From assembly GCF_026072635.1 (NCBI RefSeq), contig NZ_AP023081.1, positions 2,502,501 through 2,566,500 of the forward strand: a DNA stretch of 64,000 nucleotides, in the 5' to 3' direction. Positions 16,253 to 27,596 of this stretch are shown one piece after another (the stretch's first letter is position 1; every line of letters starts with the position of its first letter). The notes beneath the pieces are model-generated. The model searched no databases. It saw nothing but the letters and a program-made list of their open reading frames with translations, and was not told where the DNA came from. This DNA comes from Pseudomonas solani (GTDB taxonomy: Bacteria > Pseudomonadota > Gammaproteobacteria > Pseudomonadales > Pseudomonadaceae). Both the position numbers and the translations under genes were made by a program.

Positions 16253-17436
16253 TGCAACGCACCCAACTGGCAATCATCGGCGGCGGCCTCGTAGGCGCCA
16301 GCCTGGCCCTGGCCCTGCAGGAAGGCGCCAAGGCGCGGGGCTGGAAGATCACCCTGATCGAACCCTTCGCCCCGGGCGACAGCTACCAGCCGAGCTATGA
16401 CGCCCGCTCCTCCGCGCTGTCCTTCGGCACCCGGCAGATCTACGAGCGCCTCGGCCTCTGGCAGGCCATCGCCCGCCGCGCCGAGCCGATCCTGCAGATC
16501 CACGTGTCCGACCGTGGCCGCTTCGGCGCCGCGCGCCTGGCCGCCATCGAGGAGGGCGTCCCGGCGCTCGGCTACGTGGTGGAGAACGCCTGGCTCGGCC
16601 AGTGCCTGTGGCAGGCGCTGGATGCCGATGTGGTCACCTGGCAATGCCCCGCCGAGGTGGTGCGCATGGAGCCCCTGGCGGACGGCTATCGCCTCAGCCT
16701 CAACGATGACACCCAGCTCGATTGCGACCTGGCGGTGCTGGCCGATGGCGGCCGCTCCGGCCTGCGCGAGCAGCTGGGCATCGGCGTCAAGCGCAACCCC
16801 TATGGGCAGACCGCGCTGATCGCCAACGTCAGCCCCATGGAAGCCCATCGCGGCCAGGCCTTCGAACGCTTCACCGACGAAGGCCCGATGGCCATGCTGC
16901 CGGTGGCGGACAACCGCTGCGCGCTGGTCTGGACCCGCCCGGGCAAGGACGCCGAGCGCCTGTCGCGCCTCGACGACCGTGCCTTCCTCGCCGAGCTGCA
17001 GGAAGCCTTCGGCTACCGCCTGGGCGCCTTCAACCAGGTGGGGGCGCGGCACCTCTACCCGCTGACCCTGGTGGAAGCCGAGGAGCAGGTGCGCGCCAAC
17101 CTGGTGGTGCTGGGCAACGCCGCCCACAGCCTGCACCCCATCGCCGGGCAGGGCTACAACCTGTCCCTGCGTGACACCGTGGCCCTGGCCGAAACGCTGC
17201 TGGCCAGCGAAGCGCCCCTGGGCGACTTCGCCACCCTGCAGCGCTACCTCGACAGCCAGCGCCTGGACCAGGACCTCACCGTCGGCTTCTCCGACCAGGT
17301 GACCCGCCTGTTTTCCAACAAGGAGCCGTTGCTGGCCAGCGGGCGCAACCTGGGGCTGCTCGGGCTCGACCTGCTGCCGCCCGCCAAGCGCTGGTTCGCT
17401 CGCCAGGCCATGGGCCTGGGCACCCGCCCCATCTGA
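16249..17436 (+). CDS. ubiH: 2-octaprenyl-6-methoxyphenol hydroxylase (UbiH)
   Basis: FAD-dependent monooxygenase of about 395 residues in aerobic ubiquinone synthesis. FAD motif IIGGGLVGASLALAL lies at about 8-22 and the second motif is NAAHSLHPIAGQGYNLSLRD near 290. That motif usually begins GDAAH and here reads GNAAH. The ATG at 16249 overlaps the pepP stop; an in-frame ATG follows immediately at 16252. The paralog UbiI is encoded 500 bases further on. UbiH is assigned over UbiI by its place directly after pepP. Confidence 0.9.
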   Translation: MMQRTQLAIIGGGLVGASLALALQEGAKARGWKITLIEPFAPGDSYQPSYDARSSALSFGTRQIYERLGLWQAIARRAEPILQIHVSDRGRFGAARLAAIEEGVPALGYVVENAWLGQCLWQALDADVVTWQCPAEVVRMEPLADGYRLSLNDDTQLDCDLAVLADGGRSGLREQLGIGVKRNPYGQTALIANVSPMEAHRGQAFERFTDEGPMAMLPVADNRCALVWTRPGKDAERLSRLDDRAFLAELQEAFGYRLGAFNQVGARHLYPLTLVEAEEQVRANLVVLGNAAHSLHPIAGQGYNLSLRDTVALAETLLASEAPLGDFATLQRYLDSQRLDQDLTVGFSDQVTRLFSNKEPLLASGRNLGLLGLDLLPPAKRWFARQAMGLGTRPI

Positions 17437-17444
17437 GCCGCGTC

Positions 17445-17927
17445 ATGCACGACCGTTCAATGGCGCGCAAGGCGCGCTTCCTGCGCTGGGCGCTGAACAT
17501 CTACCCGCCCTACCTCGGGGCGGGTGTTCGCGTGCGGCAGATCAGCGCAGACTTCCGTCTGGTACGAGTCAAACTGGCGCTGGGCTGGTACAACCGCAAC
17601 TACGTCGGCACCCAGTTCGGCGGCTCGCTCTACAGCATGACCGACCCCTTCTTCATGTTGATGCTGATGAACCTGCTCGGGCGCGATTACATCGTCTGGG
17701 ACAAGGCCGCCAGCATCGACTTCGTCTCCCCCGGCAAAGGCCCGGTCTACGCCGAGTTCCGGGTCGACGACGGGTTGCTGGAGCGCATCCGCCAGCACAC
17801 CGCTGACGGTGACAAATACCTGCCCGAGCTGCACGTCGACGTGCACGACGGCGAAGGCACCCTGGTCGCCAGGGTGCACAAGACACTCTATGTGCGGCTC
17901 AAGCCGCGCGCGCGGCAAGCCGCCTAA
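17445..17927 (+). CDS. DUF4442 hotdog-fold protein
   Basis: Protein of about 160 residues resembling the DUF4442 / hotdog thioesterase-like family. The central helix region GTQFGGSLYSMTDPFFMLMLM matches the hotdog core, followed by strands with FVSPGKGPVYAEFRVD. No catalytic assignment is possible. It lies between ubiH and ubiI with gaps under 10 bases, so it is in the ubiquinone transcript, and this placement is conserved in Pseudomonas. The start may be ATG 17445 or ATG 17460. Confidence 0.8.
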   Translation: MHDRSMARKARFLRWALNIYPPYLGAGVRVRQISADFRLVRVKLALGWYNRNYVGTQFGGSLYSMTDPFFMLMLMNLLGRDYIVWDKAASIDFVSPGKGPVYAEFRVDDGLLERIRQHTADGDKYLPELHVDVHDGEGTLVARVHKTLYVRLKPRARQAA

Positions 17928-17936
17928 GGAATGCAC

Positions 17937-19154
17937 ATGCAAGCGGATCTGATCATCGTCGGTGCCGGCATGGTGGGCAGTGCCCTCGGCCTGGCGCTCA
18001 AGGACAGCGGCCTGGAGATCATCCTGATCGACGGCAGCCCCCTGAGCATCAAGCCCTTCGACGCCGAGGCCGCCTTCGAGCCCCGGGTCAGCGCCCTGTC
18101 CGTTGCCAGCCAGCGCATCCTCCAGCGCCTCGGCGCCTGGGACGGCGTCGCCGCGCGCCGCGCCAGCCCCTATGGCGAGATGCAGGTCTGGGACGGTTCC
18201 GGCACCGGCAACATCCACTTCTCCGCCGCCAGCGTGCATGCCGAGGTGCTCGGCCACATCGTCGAGAACCGGGTGATCCAGGAGGCCCTGCTGGAGCCCC
18301 TGCACGACAGCGGCGTCGGCCTGCTGCCCAATGCCCGCCTGGAAAACCTGCGCCGCTCCGGCGATGACTGGCTGCTGACCCTGGTGGACGGCCGCGAACT
18401 GCGCGCCCCGCTGGTGATCGCCGCCGACGGCGCCAACTCCGCCGTGCGCCGCCTGGCCGGCTGCGCCACCCGCGAGTGGGATTACCTGCACCACGCCATC
18501 GTCACCAGCGTGCGTTGCGAGCAACCGCACCGCCGCACCGCCTGGCAACGCTTCACCGACGACGGCCCGCTGGCCTTCCTGCCCCTGGACCGCCAGGGCG
18601 ACGAGCACTGGTGCTCCATCGTCTGGTCCACCACGCCCGAGCAGGCCACGCGCCTCATGGCGCTGGACGACGAGGCCTTCCGCGTCGAACTGGGCAAGGC
18701 CTTCGAGCATCGCCTGGGGAACATCGAGGCCGCCGACCCGCGCCTGTGCATCCCGCTGCGCCAGCGCCACGCCAAGCGCTACGTGGAACCGGGCCTGGCA
18801 CTGGTCGGCGACGCCGCCCACACCATCCACCCGCTGGCCGGGCAGGGCGTCAACCTCGGCTTCCTCGACGCTGCGGTGCTGGCCGAGGTGCTACTGCACG
18901 CCCATGGCCGTGGCGAGCGCCTGGCCGATGAACGTGTGCTCAGCCGCTTCGAGCGCCGACGCATGCCGCACAACCTGGGGATGATGGCGGCGATGGAAGG
19001 CTTCCAGCGCCTGTTCCAGGCCGACCCGCTGCCCCTGCGCTGGCTGCGCAACGCCGGGCTGGGCCTGGTGGACGGCCTGCCCGAGGCCAAGGCGCTGTTC
19101 GTGCGCCAGGCCCTGGGCCTGTCCGGCGACCTGCCGGAACTCGCCCGCGTCTGA
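17937..19154 (+). CDS. ubiI: 2-octaprenylphenol hydroxylase (UbiI/VisC)
   Basis: FAD-dependent monooxygenase of about 405 residues that adds the C5 hydroxyl in ubiquinone synthesis. The dinucleotide motif LIIVGAGMVGSALGLAL is at the N-terminus. The GDAAHTIHPLAGQGVNLGFL motif is intact near 285. TAAGGA at 17925-17930 touches the ATG at 17931 and sits 6 bases before the ATG at 17937, so the latter is preferred. It ends the pepP-ubi operon. Confidence 0.9.
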   Translation: MQADLIIVGAGMVGSALGLALKDSGLEIILIDGSPLSIKPFDAEAAFEPRVSALSVASQRILQRLGAWDGVAARRASPYGEMQVWDGSGTGNIHFSAASVHAEVLGHIVENRVIQEALLEPLHDSGVGLLPNARLENLRRSGDDWLLTLVDGRELRAPLVIAADGANSAVRRLAGCATREWDYLHHAIVTSVRCEQPHRRTAWQRFTDDGPLAFLPLDRQGDEHWCSIVWSTTPEQATRLMALDDEAFRVELGKAFEHRLGNIEAADPRLCIPLRQRHAKRYVEPGLALVGDAAHTIHPLAGQGVNLGFLDAAVLAEVLLHAHGRGERLADERVLSRFERRRMPHNLGMMAAMEGFQRLFQADPLPLRWLRNAGLGLVDGLPEAKALFVRQALGLSGDLPELARV

Positions 19155-19158
19155 TCCC

Positions 19159-19176
19159 GGGCCGCGCTCGCGGCCC
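19159..19176 (+). terminator. Hairpin after ubiI
   Basis: GGGCCGCG and CGCGGCCC form an 8-bp stem with a 2-base loop five bases after the ubiI stop. It is not followed by a T-run, so termination would be weak. Confidence 0.45.
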
Positions 19177-19269
19177 GTGCGAAACACCTCGTCATACAAA
19201 GCGGAGCCGGATGCCAACTGAGGTTTATTATCATCTGGCTCCTTTTTGGCTACCGCGAGGCATTCGCAA

Positions 19270-20271
19270 ATGAAGGCGCGCAACTCCCTGCTCACGCTCC
19301 TGGCCGTCGGCCTGGGTGCCACCTCCGTCCAGGCGGCCGATGAAGTGGTGGTCTATTCGTCACGCATCGACGAGCTGATCAAGCCGGTGTTCGACGCCTA
19401 CACCGCGAAGACCGGCGTCCCCATCACGTTCATCACCGACAAGGAAGCCCCGCTGATGCAACGCATCAAGGCCGAGGGCGAGAACGGCGTGGCCGACCTG
19501 TTGCTCACCGTGGACGGCGGCAACCTCTGGCAGGCCGAACAGATGGGCATCCTGCAGCCCTTCAGCTCCCCCGCCATCAAGGCCAACATCCCCGCGCAAT
19601 ACCGCTCCGGCAGCGACAGCTGGACCGGCCTCTCGCTGCGCGCGCGCACCATCGTCTACTCCACCGACCGGGTGAAACCGGAAGAGCTCTCCACCTACGA
19701 GGCCCTGGCCGACGCCAACTGGGAAGGCCGCCTGTGCCTGCGCTCCTCGAAGAAGGTCTACAACCAGTCGCTGATCGCCACCCTGATCGAGGCCCGCGGC
19801 GCCGCCGAGGCGGAGAAGGTGCTCAAGGGCTGGGTCAACAACCTGGCCACCGACCCCTTCGCCGACGACAACGCGGTGATCCAGGCGGTGGACGCCGGCC
19901 AGTGCGACGTCGGCATCGTCAACACCTACTACTACGGGCGCCTGCACCAGCAGAACCCGCAGCTGCGCGCCAAGCTGTTCTGGCCCAACCAGGCCGACCG
20001 TGGCGTGCACGTCAACCTCTCCGGCATCGGCCTGACCCGCCATGCGCCCCATCCCGAAGCGGCCAAGGCGCTGGTGGAGTGGATGACCACCCCCGAGGCG
20101 CAGAGCCTGTTCGCCGGGGTCAACCAGGAATTCCCCGCCAACCCGGCGGTGAAGCCTTCGGCCGAAGTGGCCGCCTGGGGGGCCTTCAAGGCTGATGACG
20201 TACCGGTGGAAGTCACCGGCAAGCGCCAGGCCGAAGCCATCCGCATGATGGACCGGGTCGGCTGGCACTGA
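19270..20271 (+). CDS. Iron(III)-type ABC substrate-binding protein (FbpA/HitA family)
   Basis: Periplasmic binding protein of about 333 residues. A signal peptide ends near AAD at about residue 24 (ATSVQAADE). The transferrin-like family is shown by EVVVYSSRIDELIKPVF, ITDKEAPLMQRIKAEG and the paired tyrosines NTYYYGRLHQQNP that bind ferric iron. The ATG at 19270 is chosen for the signal peptide. It pairs with the permease gene 68 bases downstream; no ATPase gene is present. Matching genes lie between ubiI and gcvT in P. aeruginosa (PA5216-PA5217), as I recall. Confidence 0.88.
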   Translation: MKARNSLLTLLAVGLGATSVQAADEVVVYSSRIDELIKPVFDAYTAKTGVPITFITDKEAPLMQRIKAEGENGVADLLLTVDGGNLWQAEQMGILQPFSSPAIKANIPAQYRSGSDSWTGLSLRARTIVYSTDRVKPEELSTYEALADANWEGRLCLRSSKKVYNQSLIATLIEARGAAEAEKVLKGWVNNLATDPFADDNAVIQAVDAGQCDVGIVNTYYYGRLHQQNPQLRAKLFWPNQADRGVHVNLSGIGLTRHAPHPEAAKALVEWMTTPEAQSLFAGVNQEFPANPAVKPSAEVAAWGAFKADDVPVEVTGKRQAEAIRMMDRVGWH

Positions 20272-20277
20272 CCCCTC

Positions 20278-20305
20278 CACGGGGCGCTCACCCGGGCGCC
20301 CCGTG
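20278..20305 (+). terminator. Attenuator-like hairpin between binding protein and permease
   Basis: CACGGGGCGC and GCGCCCCGTG form a perfect 10-bp stem with an 8-base loop, six bases after the binding-protein stop. Such hairpins are common in ABC operons and would keep the receptor message more abundant than that of the permease. Confidence 0.6.
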
Positions 20306-20339
20306 TCATCCCCCTTCCCGCTCTGCCCGAGAGTTCCGC

Positions 20340-21959
20340 TTGAAGCGTCCCGCCCAGTGCCGCTGGTACCCCGTCACCGTCGCCATCGCCGCCCTGGTGC
20401 TGCTGCCGCTCTGCGTACTGGTGCTGTCCTGGCACGAGGTGGACCGGGAGATCTGGGCGCACCTGTGGGACACCCAGCTGCCGCGCCTCCTGGGCAACAG
20501 CCTGGTGCTGGTGTTCGGTGTCGGCCTTGGGGTGACGCTGCTGGGCGTCAGCCTGGCCTGGCTCACCAGCCTCTGCGAGTTTCCCGGGCGGCGCTGGCTG
20601 GACTGGGCGCTGATGCTGCCCTTCGCCATCCCCGCCTACGTGCTGGCCTTCGTCTTCATCGGCCTGTTCGATTTCGCCGGGCCGGTGCAGAGCCAGCTGC
20701 GCGAGTGGTTCGGCAGCGGCGTGCGCCTGCCCCGGGTGCGCTCCACCGGCGGCGTGATCACCGTGCTGGTGCTGGTGTTCTATCCCTACGTCTACCTGCT
20801 GGCGCGCAGCGCCTTCCTGGCCCAGGGGCGCGGGTTGATGGAAGCTGCACGCACCCTCGGGCTCAGCCCCTGGCAGGCGTTCTGGCGCGTGGCCCTGCCC
20901 ATGGCGCGGCCAGCCATCGGCGCCGGGCTGGCCCTGGCAATCATGGAGACCCTGGCCGATTTCGGTGCCGTCTCGGTGTTCAACTTCGACACCTTCACCA
21001 CCGCCATCTACAAGACCTGGTACGGCCTCTTCAGCCTTGGCACCGCAGCCCAGCTGGCCAGCCTGCTGCTGCTCGGCGTGTGCCTGGTGCTCTACGGCGA
21101 ACGCCGCGCTCGGGGCGTGACCCGGCCGGCCAGCGAACGGCCCCGTGGCGCCGCCCTGTATCACCTGCGCGGCGTCCGCGCCTGGGCGGCTAGCGCCTGG
21201 TGCGGCCTGGTGTTCGCCTGCGCCTTCGTCATCCCCCTGCTGCAGTTGCTTGCCTGGTGCTGGAAGCGCGGCCGTTTCGACCTCGACGAGCGCTACCTGG
21301 GGCTGGTCCTGCACAGCCTCTACCTGGGCGCCATGGCCGCGCTGATCACGGTCTCGGTGGCGTTGCTGCTGGTATTCGCCCGGCGCCTGGAGCCGACCCG
21401 GCCGATCCGCGCCGCCGTGGGCCTGGCCAACCTGGGCTACGCGCTGCCCGGCTCGGTGCTGGCGGTGGCCATCATGCTCGCCTTCAGCTGGCTCGACCGC
21501 GAGCTGGTGGTGCCGCTTTCCGGCTGGCTCGGTGGCGCCGGCAAGCCGCTGCTGCTGGGCAGCCTGACGGCGCTGCTGCTGGCCTACCTGGTGCGCTTCA
21601 TGGCGGTGGCCCACGGGCCGCTGGAAGGCGCCCTGGCGCGCATCCGCCCGTCGCTGCCGGAGGCCTCGCGCAGCCTCGGCGTGGGTGGGCCGCGCCTGTT
21701 CCTGCGGGTCTACCTGCCGCTGCTGGTGCCCGGCGCCCTGAGTGCGGCGCTGCTGGTGTTCGTCGACGTGCTCAAGGAAATGCCCGCCACCCTGCTGATG
21801 CGTCCCTTCGGCTGGGACACGTTGGCGGTGCGCATCTTCGAGATGACCAGCGAAGGCGAATGGGCCCGCGCCTCGCTGCCGGCCCTGAGCCTGGTGCTGG
21901 TCGGGCTGCTGCCGGTCATCGGCCTGATCCGCCGTTCCGCCCGGGGCTTCGGGCGCTGA
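20340..21959 (+). CDS. Iron(III)-type ABC transporter double permease (FbpB family)
   Basis: Inner-membrane protein of about 539 residues made of two fused permease halves, each with about six helices. The coupling motifs are MEAARTLGLSPWQAFWRVAL in the first half and PEASRSLGVGGPRLFLRVYL in the second. This fused form is normal for the FbpB/SfuB family. The only plausible start is the TTG at 20340, after a GAGAG sequence; translation may be weak. The cognate ATPase must come from elsewhere. Confidence 0.88.
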   Translation: MKRPAQCRWYPVTVAIAALVLLPLCVLVLSWHEVDREIWAHLWDTQLPRLLGNSLVLVFGVGLGVTLLGVSLAWLTSLCEFPGRRWLDWALMLPFAIPAYVLAFVFIGLFDFAGPVQSQLREWFGSGVRLPRVRSTGGVITVLVLVFYPYVYLLARSAFLAQGRGLMEAARTLGLSPWQAFWRVALPMARPAIGAGLALAIMETLADFGAVSVFNFDTFTTAIYKTWYGLFSLGTAAQLASLLLLGVCLVLYGERRARGVTRPASERPRGAALYHLRGVRAWAASAWCGLVFACAFVIPLLQLLAWCWKRGRFDLDERYLGLVLHSLYLGAMAALITVSVALLLVFARRLEPTRPIRAAVGLANLGYALPGSVLAVAIMLAFSWLDRELVVPLSGWLGGAGKPLLLGSLTALLLAYLVRFMAVAHGPLEGALARIRPSLPEASRSLGVGGPRLFLRVYLPLLVPGALSAALLVFVDVLKEMPATLLMRPFGWDTLAVRIFEMTSEGEWARASLPALSLVLVGLLPVIGLIRRSARGFGR

Positions 21960-22149
21960 AACATGACGTGACCGCTGGGTCAGCCGTCGGGTGTCCAGTC
22001 TTCCGCCTTGCGGCTACAATGCGCGCCATTCGTTGCGGCGCGTCTGCTTGAAAGGGCGTCACGACCTGCCGTCGAGGCCACGGAAAGCCAGGCCCGACAA
22101 GGGTTCCAGCGCCCGTCCGCATCTTCGCCAAGCCCGGAAGGAGAAACCC

Positions 22150-23232
22150 ATGGGACAGCGTACCCCCCTCTACGATCTGCACCTGGCGTTGGGGGCCAAG
22201 ATGGTCGATTTCGGCGGCTGGGACATGCCGCTGCACTACGGCTCGCAAGTCGATGAGCACCATCAGGTGCGGACCGATTGCGGCGTCTTCGATGTGTCCC
22301 ACATGACGGTGGTGGACGTAGCCGGCAGCCAGGCCCAGGCCTATCTCCAGCGCCTGCTGAGCAACGACGTCGAGCGCCTCAAGACCCCCGGCAAAGCCCT
22401 CTACAGCGCGATGCTCAACGAGCGTGGCGGCGTGGTCGACGACCTCATCGTCTACCTCACCACCAGCGGCTACCGCCTGGTGGTCAACGCTGCCACCCGC
22501 GACAAGGACCTGGCCTGGATGCACAAGCAGGCCGACGGCTTCGACGTGCGCCTCGACGAGCGCAGTGAACTGGCCATGCTTGCCATCCAGGGCCCCGCCG
22601 CGCGCCACCGCACCGCCGAGCTGGTGAGCAGCGCCCGCGCCTCCCTGATCCACGAACTCAAGCCCTTCCAGGGCCTGCCCGAGGGCGACTGGTTCATCGC
22701 CCGCACCGGTTACACCGGCGAGGATGGCCTGGAAATCATGCTGCCCCGTGACCAGGCGGCCGGCTTCCTCAACGAGCTGGTGGGCGCCGGTATCGCGCCC
22801 ATCGGCCTCGGCGCCCGCGACACCCTGCGCCTGGAAGCGGGCCTGAACCTCTATGGCCAGGACATGGACGAAGACAATTCGCCCCTGGCCTCGAACCTGG
22901 CCTGGACCATCGCCTGGGATCCCGCCGGCCGCGACTTCATCGGCCGTGACGTGCTGGAGGCCCAGCGCGCCGGTGGTGCCCAGCCCAAGCTGGTCGGCCT
23001 GGTGCTGGAGGAGCGCGGCGTGCTGCGTGCCCACCAGGTGGTGCGGGTGGAAGGCGTGGGCGACGGTGAAATCACCAGTGGCAGCTTCTCGCCCACCCTG
23101 GGCAAGTCCATCGCCCTGGCCCGCCTGCCGGCGGGGACCTGCGAGCGCGCCGAAGTGGAAATTCGCGGTAAGTGGTACCCGGTTCGCGTCGTCCAGCCGA
23201 ACTTTGTACGCAATGGCAAAGCCTTGATCTAA
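22150..23232 (+). CDS. gcvT: Glycine cleavage system T protein (aminomethyltransferase)
   Basis: Transfers the aminomethyl carbon from lipoyl-GcvH to tetrahydrofolate, releasing ammonia and making methylene-THF. About 360 residues, normal length. Family motifs are VDFGGWDMPLHYGSQVDEHH, FDVSHMTVVDV and RTGYTGEDGLEI. An AAGGAG ribosome-binding site precedes the ATG. The 190-base leader was checked for the glycine riboswitch core and none was found. First gene of gcvT-gcvH-gcvP. Confidence 0.94.
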   Translation: MGQRTPLYDLHLALGAKMVDFGGWDMPLHYGSQVDEHHQVRTDCGVFDVSHMTVVDVAGSQAQAYLQRLLSNDVERLKTPGKALYSAMLNERGGVVDDLIVYLTTSGYRLVVNAATRDKDLAWMHKQADGFDVRLDERSELAMLAIQGPAARHRTAELVSSARASLIHELKPFQGLPEGDWFIARTGYTGEDGLEIMLPRDQAAGFLNELVGAGIAPIGLGARDTLRLEAGLNLYGQDMDEDNSPLASNLAWTIAWDPAGRDFIGRDVLEAQRAGGAQPKLVGLVLEERGVLRAHQVVRVEGVGDGEITSGSFSPTLGKSIALARLPAGTCERAEVEIRGKWYPVRVVQPNFVRNGKALI

Positions 23233-23278
23233 ATTTTCCTGGCGGGCCGACCGCCGCCGTCCTTGAGGAGCCTGAACA

Positions 23279-23668
23279 ATGAGCAATATCCCCGCCGATC
23301 TGCGTTACGCCCCCAGCCACGAGTGGGCCCGCCTGGAAGCCGATGGCAGCGTTACCGTGGGCATTTCCGACCATGCCCAGGAAGCCCTGGGCGACGTGGT
23401 CTTCGTCGAGCTGCCGGATGTCGGCAAGACCCTGGCTGCGGGCCAGGAAGCCGGTGTCGTCGAGTCGGTGAAAGCCGCTTCCGACATCTACTCGCCGGTT
23501 TCCGGTGAGGTGATCGCCGTCAACCAGCTGCTGACCGACTCCCCTGAAGAGGTCAACAACGATCCCTACGGCGCCTGGTTCTTCAAGCTCAAGCCGGCCA
23601 ACACCGCCGAGCTGGACAAGCTGCTGGACGCCGCCGCCTACAAGGCATCCGCCGACTCCGACGCCTGA
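23279..23668 (+). CDS. gcvH: Glycine cleavage system H protein (lipoyl carrier)
   Basis: Lipoylated shuttle of about 129 residues carrying the methylamine group between GcvP, GcvT and the L protein. The lipoylation site is Lys65 in VVESVKAASDIYSPVSGEV. It starts 46 bases after gcvT with a TTGAGGAG ribosome-binding site. Length and motif are typical. Confidence 0.95.
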   Translation: MSNIPADLRYAPSHEWARLEADGSVTVGISDHAQEALGDVVFVELPDVGKTLAAGQEAGVVESVKAASDIYSPVSGEVIAVNQLLTDSPEEVNNDPYGAWFFKLKPANTAELDKLLDAAAYKASADSDA

Positions 23669-23748
23669 CGCTACAGCGGCTCGCCGCCCCGCCCGGGGTG
23701 GCGGCCGATGCCCCTCCGGCCGGTCCTCCGACCAGCCGGCCGGCCATC

Positions 23749-23786
23749 CTGGAAATGCTTGCCTAAGCTTATTGGGCCATTTCCAG
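23749..23786 (+). promoter_or_regulatory. Inverted repeat just before the gcvP ribosome-binding site
   Basis: CTGGAAATG at 23749-23757 and CATTTCCAG at 23778-23786 are perfect 9-base inverted repeats with a 20-base loop. The right arm runs into the AGAGG ribosome-binding site before the ATG at 23798. In RNA this hairpin could affect gcvP translation; as DNA it could be an operator. Function is unproven. Confidence 0.45.
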
Positions 23787-23814
23787 AGGCCGATCCCATG
23801 TCGCACATCCCCCG

Positions 23815-26673
<2,859 letters not shown>

Positions 26674-26718
26674 AGCATCTCTTTTAGAGGTGCCCAGCAG
26701 TCGCTCCCGCGCGCTGGG

Positions 26719-26943
26719 TTATTCGGCCTTGAGCTGCAGGCGTCCGAGCAGGCCGATCAGCAGTACGTTGAAGACGATCAGCAGCAGGCTGCTGGCCAGG
26801 CCGACGACGCTGATCAGCTTGGACGGGAGGAAATCGAAGACGCTGAAGTCGATCAGGGAAAGCACGCGCTCGCTGAACCAGAACAGGTCGATGACGATCA
26901 TCAGGATCAGCACGATCTTCAGCGTGGGGATGGGGTTACCCAT
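26719..26943 (-). CDS. Small two-helix membrane protein, unknown function
   Basis: About 74 residues with two hydrophobic segments at about 8-27 (LKIVLILMIVIDLFWF) and 46-66 (GLASSLLLIVFNVLLIGLL) and short polar ends. The ATG at 26943 follows AAGGA on the minus strand. It is convergent with gcvP. I do not recognise a named family; a gene of similar size lies beside gcvP in other pseudomonads, as I recall. Confidence 0.65.
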   Translation of the reverse strand: MGNPIPTLKIVLILMIVIDLFWFSERVLSLIDFSVFDFLPSKLISVVGLASSLLLIVFNVLLIGLLGRLQLKAE

Positions 26944-27085
26944 GGGGGACGTCCTTGTAGGTGAGAAGAAGGGGGCCGGTAGCGGTGACGCCGGCAGGAA
27001 GGTTGTGCCCGAGCGCCGGACTTCCCGCAAGCCCGGCGTTCACTGGATGCGGCCTGGGTAGCGCTTTCGAACCCCGGACAAGAAA

Positions 27086-27115
27086 GGGCCCCCAACCTGG
27101 CCGGGCTGGGGGCCC
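27086..27115 (-). terminator. Rho-independent terminator of the DUF2388-type gene
   Basis: GGGCCCCCA and TGGGGGCCC form the base of a stem that extends with a few mismatches. On the minus strand it is followed by CCCTTTCTTGTCC. It lies about 50 bases past the stop of the gene ending at 27166. Confidence 0.65.
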
Positions 27116-27165
27116 TCGATGCATTCCATGCCGCGCTGCAAGCGCCCGCGCCTGCGGGTTTCCCT

Positions 27166-27468
27166 TTATTCGTTGGCGAGGATGGCGGTCGCCAGTTCCT
27201 CGTCGCTGGCCTGGATGCCGGGGTTGTCGGCACGCACCTGCTTCAGCGCTGCTTCCAGGAAGGGGCCACGGATGGCGCCGTCGCTGGCGACGAAGCTGCT
27301 GGCATCTTCGCGGGCGGCGACGATCAGCTTGTGGTCCTTGAAGGTCACGTAGGTGGAGGCGGTGGTGGCGCCGGAGGACAGCACGTTGCGCCAGAAGGTA
27401 TCCGCCATGGCCGAGCCAGCAGGGATGGCGGCCAGGGCGATGACAGCGGCAGCTACTGTGGTACGCAT
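27166..27468 (-). CDS. DUF2388-type small exported protein
   Basis: About 100 residues with a Sec signal peptide (VAAAVIALAAIPAGSAMA). The mature part carries the family features SSGATTASTYVTF, KDHKLIVAAREDASSFVAS and DGAIRGPFLEAAL. This family is found mainly in Pseudomonas and has no known function. It is monocistronic, with its own terminator. The ATG at 27468 is chosen for the signal peptide. Confidence 0.8.
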   Translation of the reverse strand: MRTTVAAAVIALAAIPAGSAMADTFWRNVLSSGATTASTYVTFKDHKLIVAAREDASSFVASDGAIRGPFLEAALKQVRADNPGIQASDEELATAILANE

Positions 27469-27596
27469 GGGATGACTCCAGGTTGTTGTGGGGGACCTGC
27501 AACTGAGATTCCGGGCGGCCCCGGGGAGTTCCGTATACAGGCCAAGTGGCCGCCGACCGGTCATGGCAGCTGGCCAGTGGTTCGGCCCGGCGGCCG

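Noticed and set aside
19222..19240. Possible Fur box upstream of the iron-type binding protein
   Set aside because: The TTTATTATCATCT stretch only partly resembles the 19-bp Fur consensus and has no good second half. It may simply be a promoter -10 region.
21960..22149. Possible glycine riboswitch upstream of gcvT
   Set aside because: The 190-base leader lacks the conserved glycine aptamer blocks (GGAGAG, the central CCGAAGGAGC-like core and the closing CTCTCAGG).
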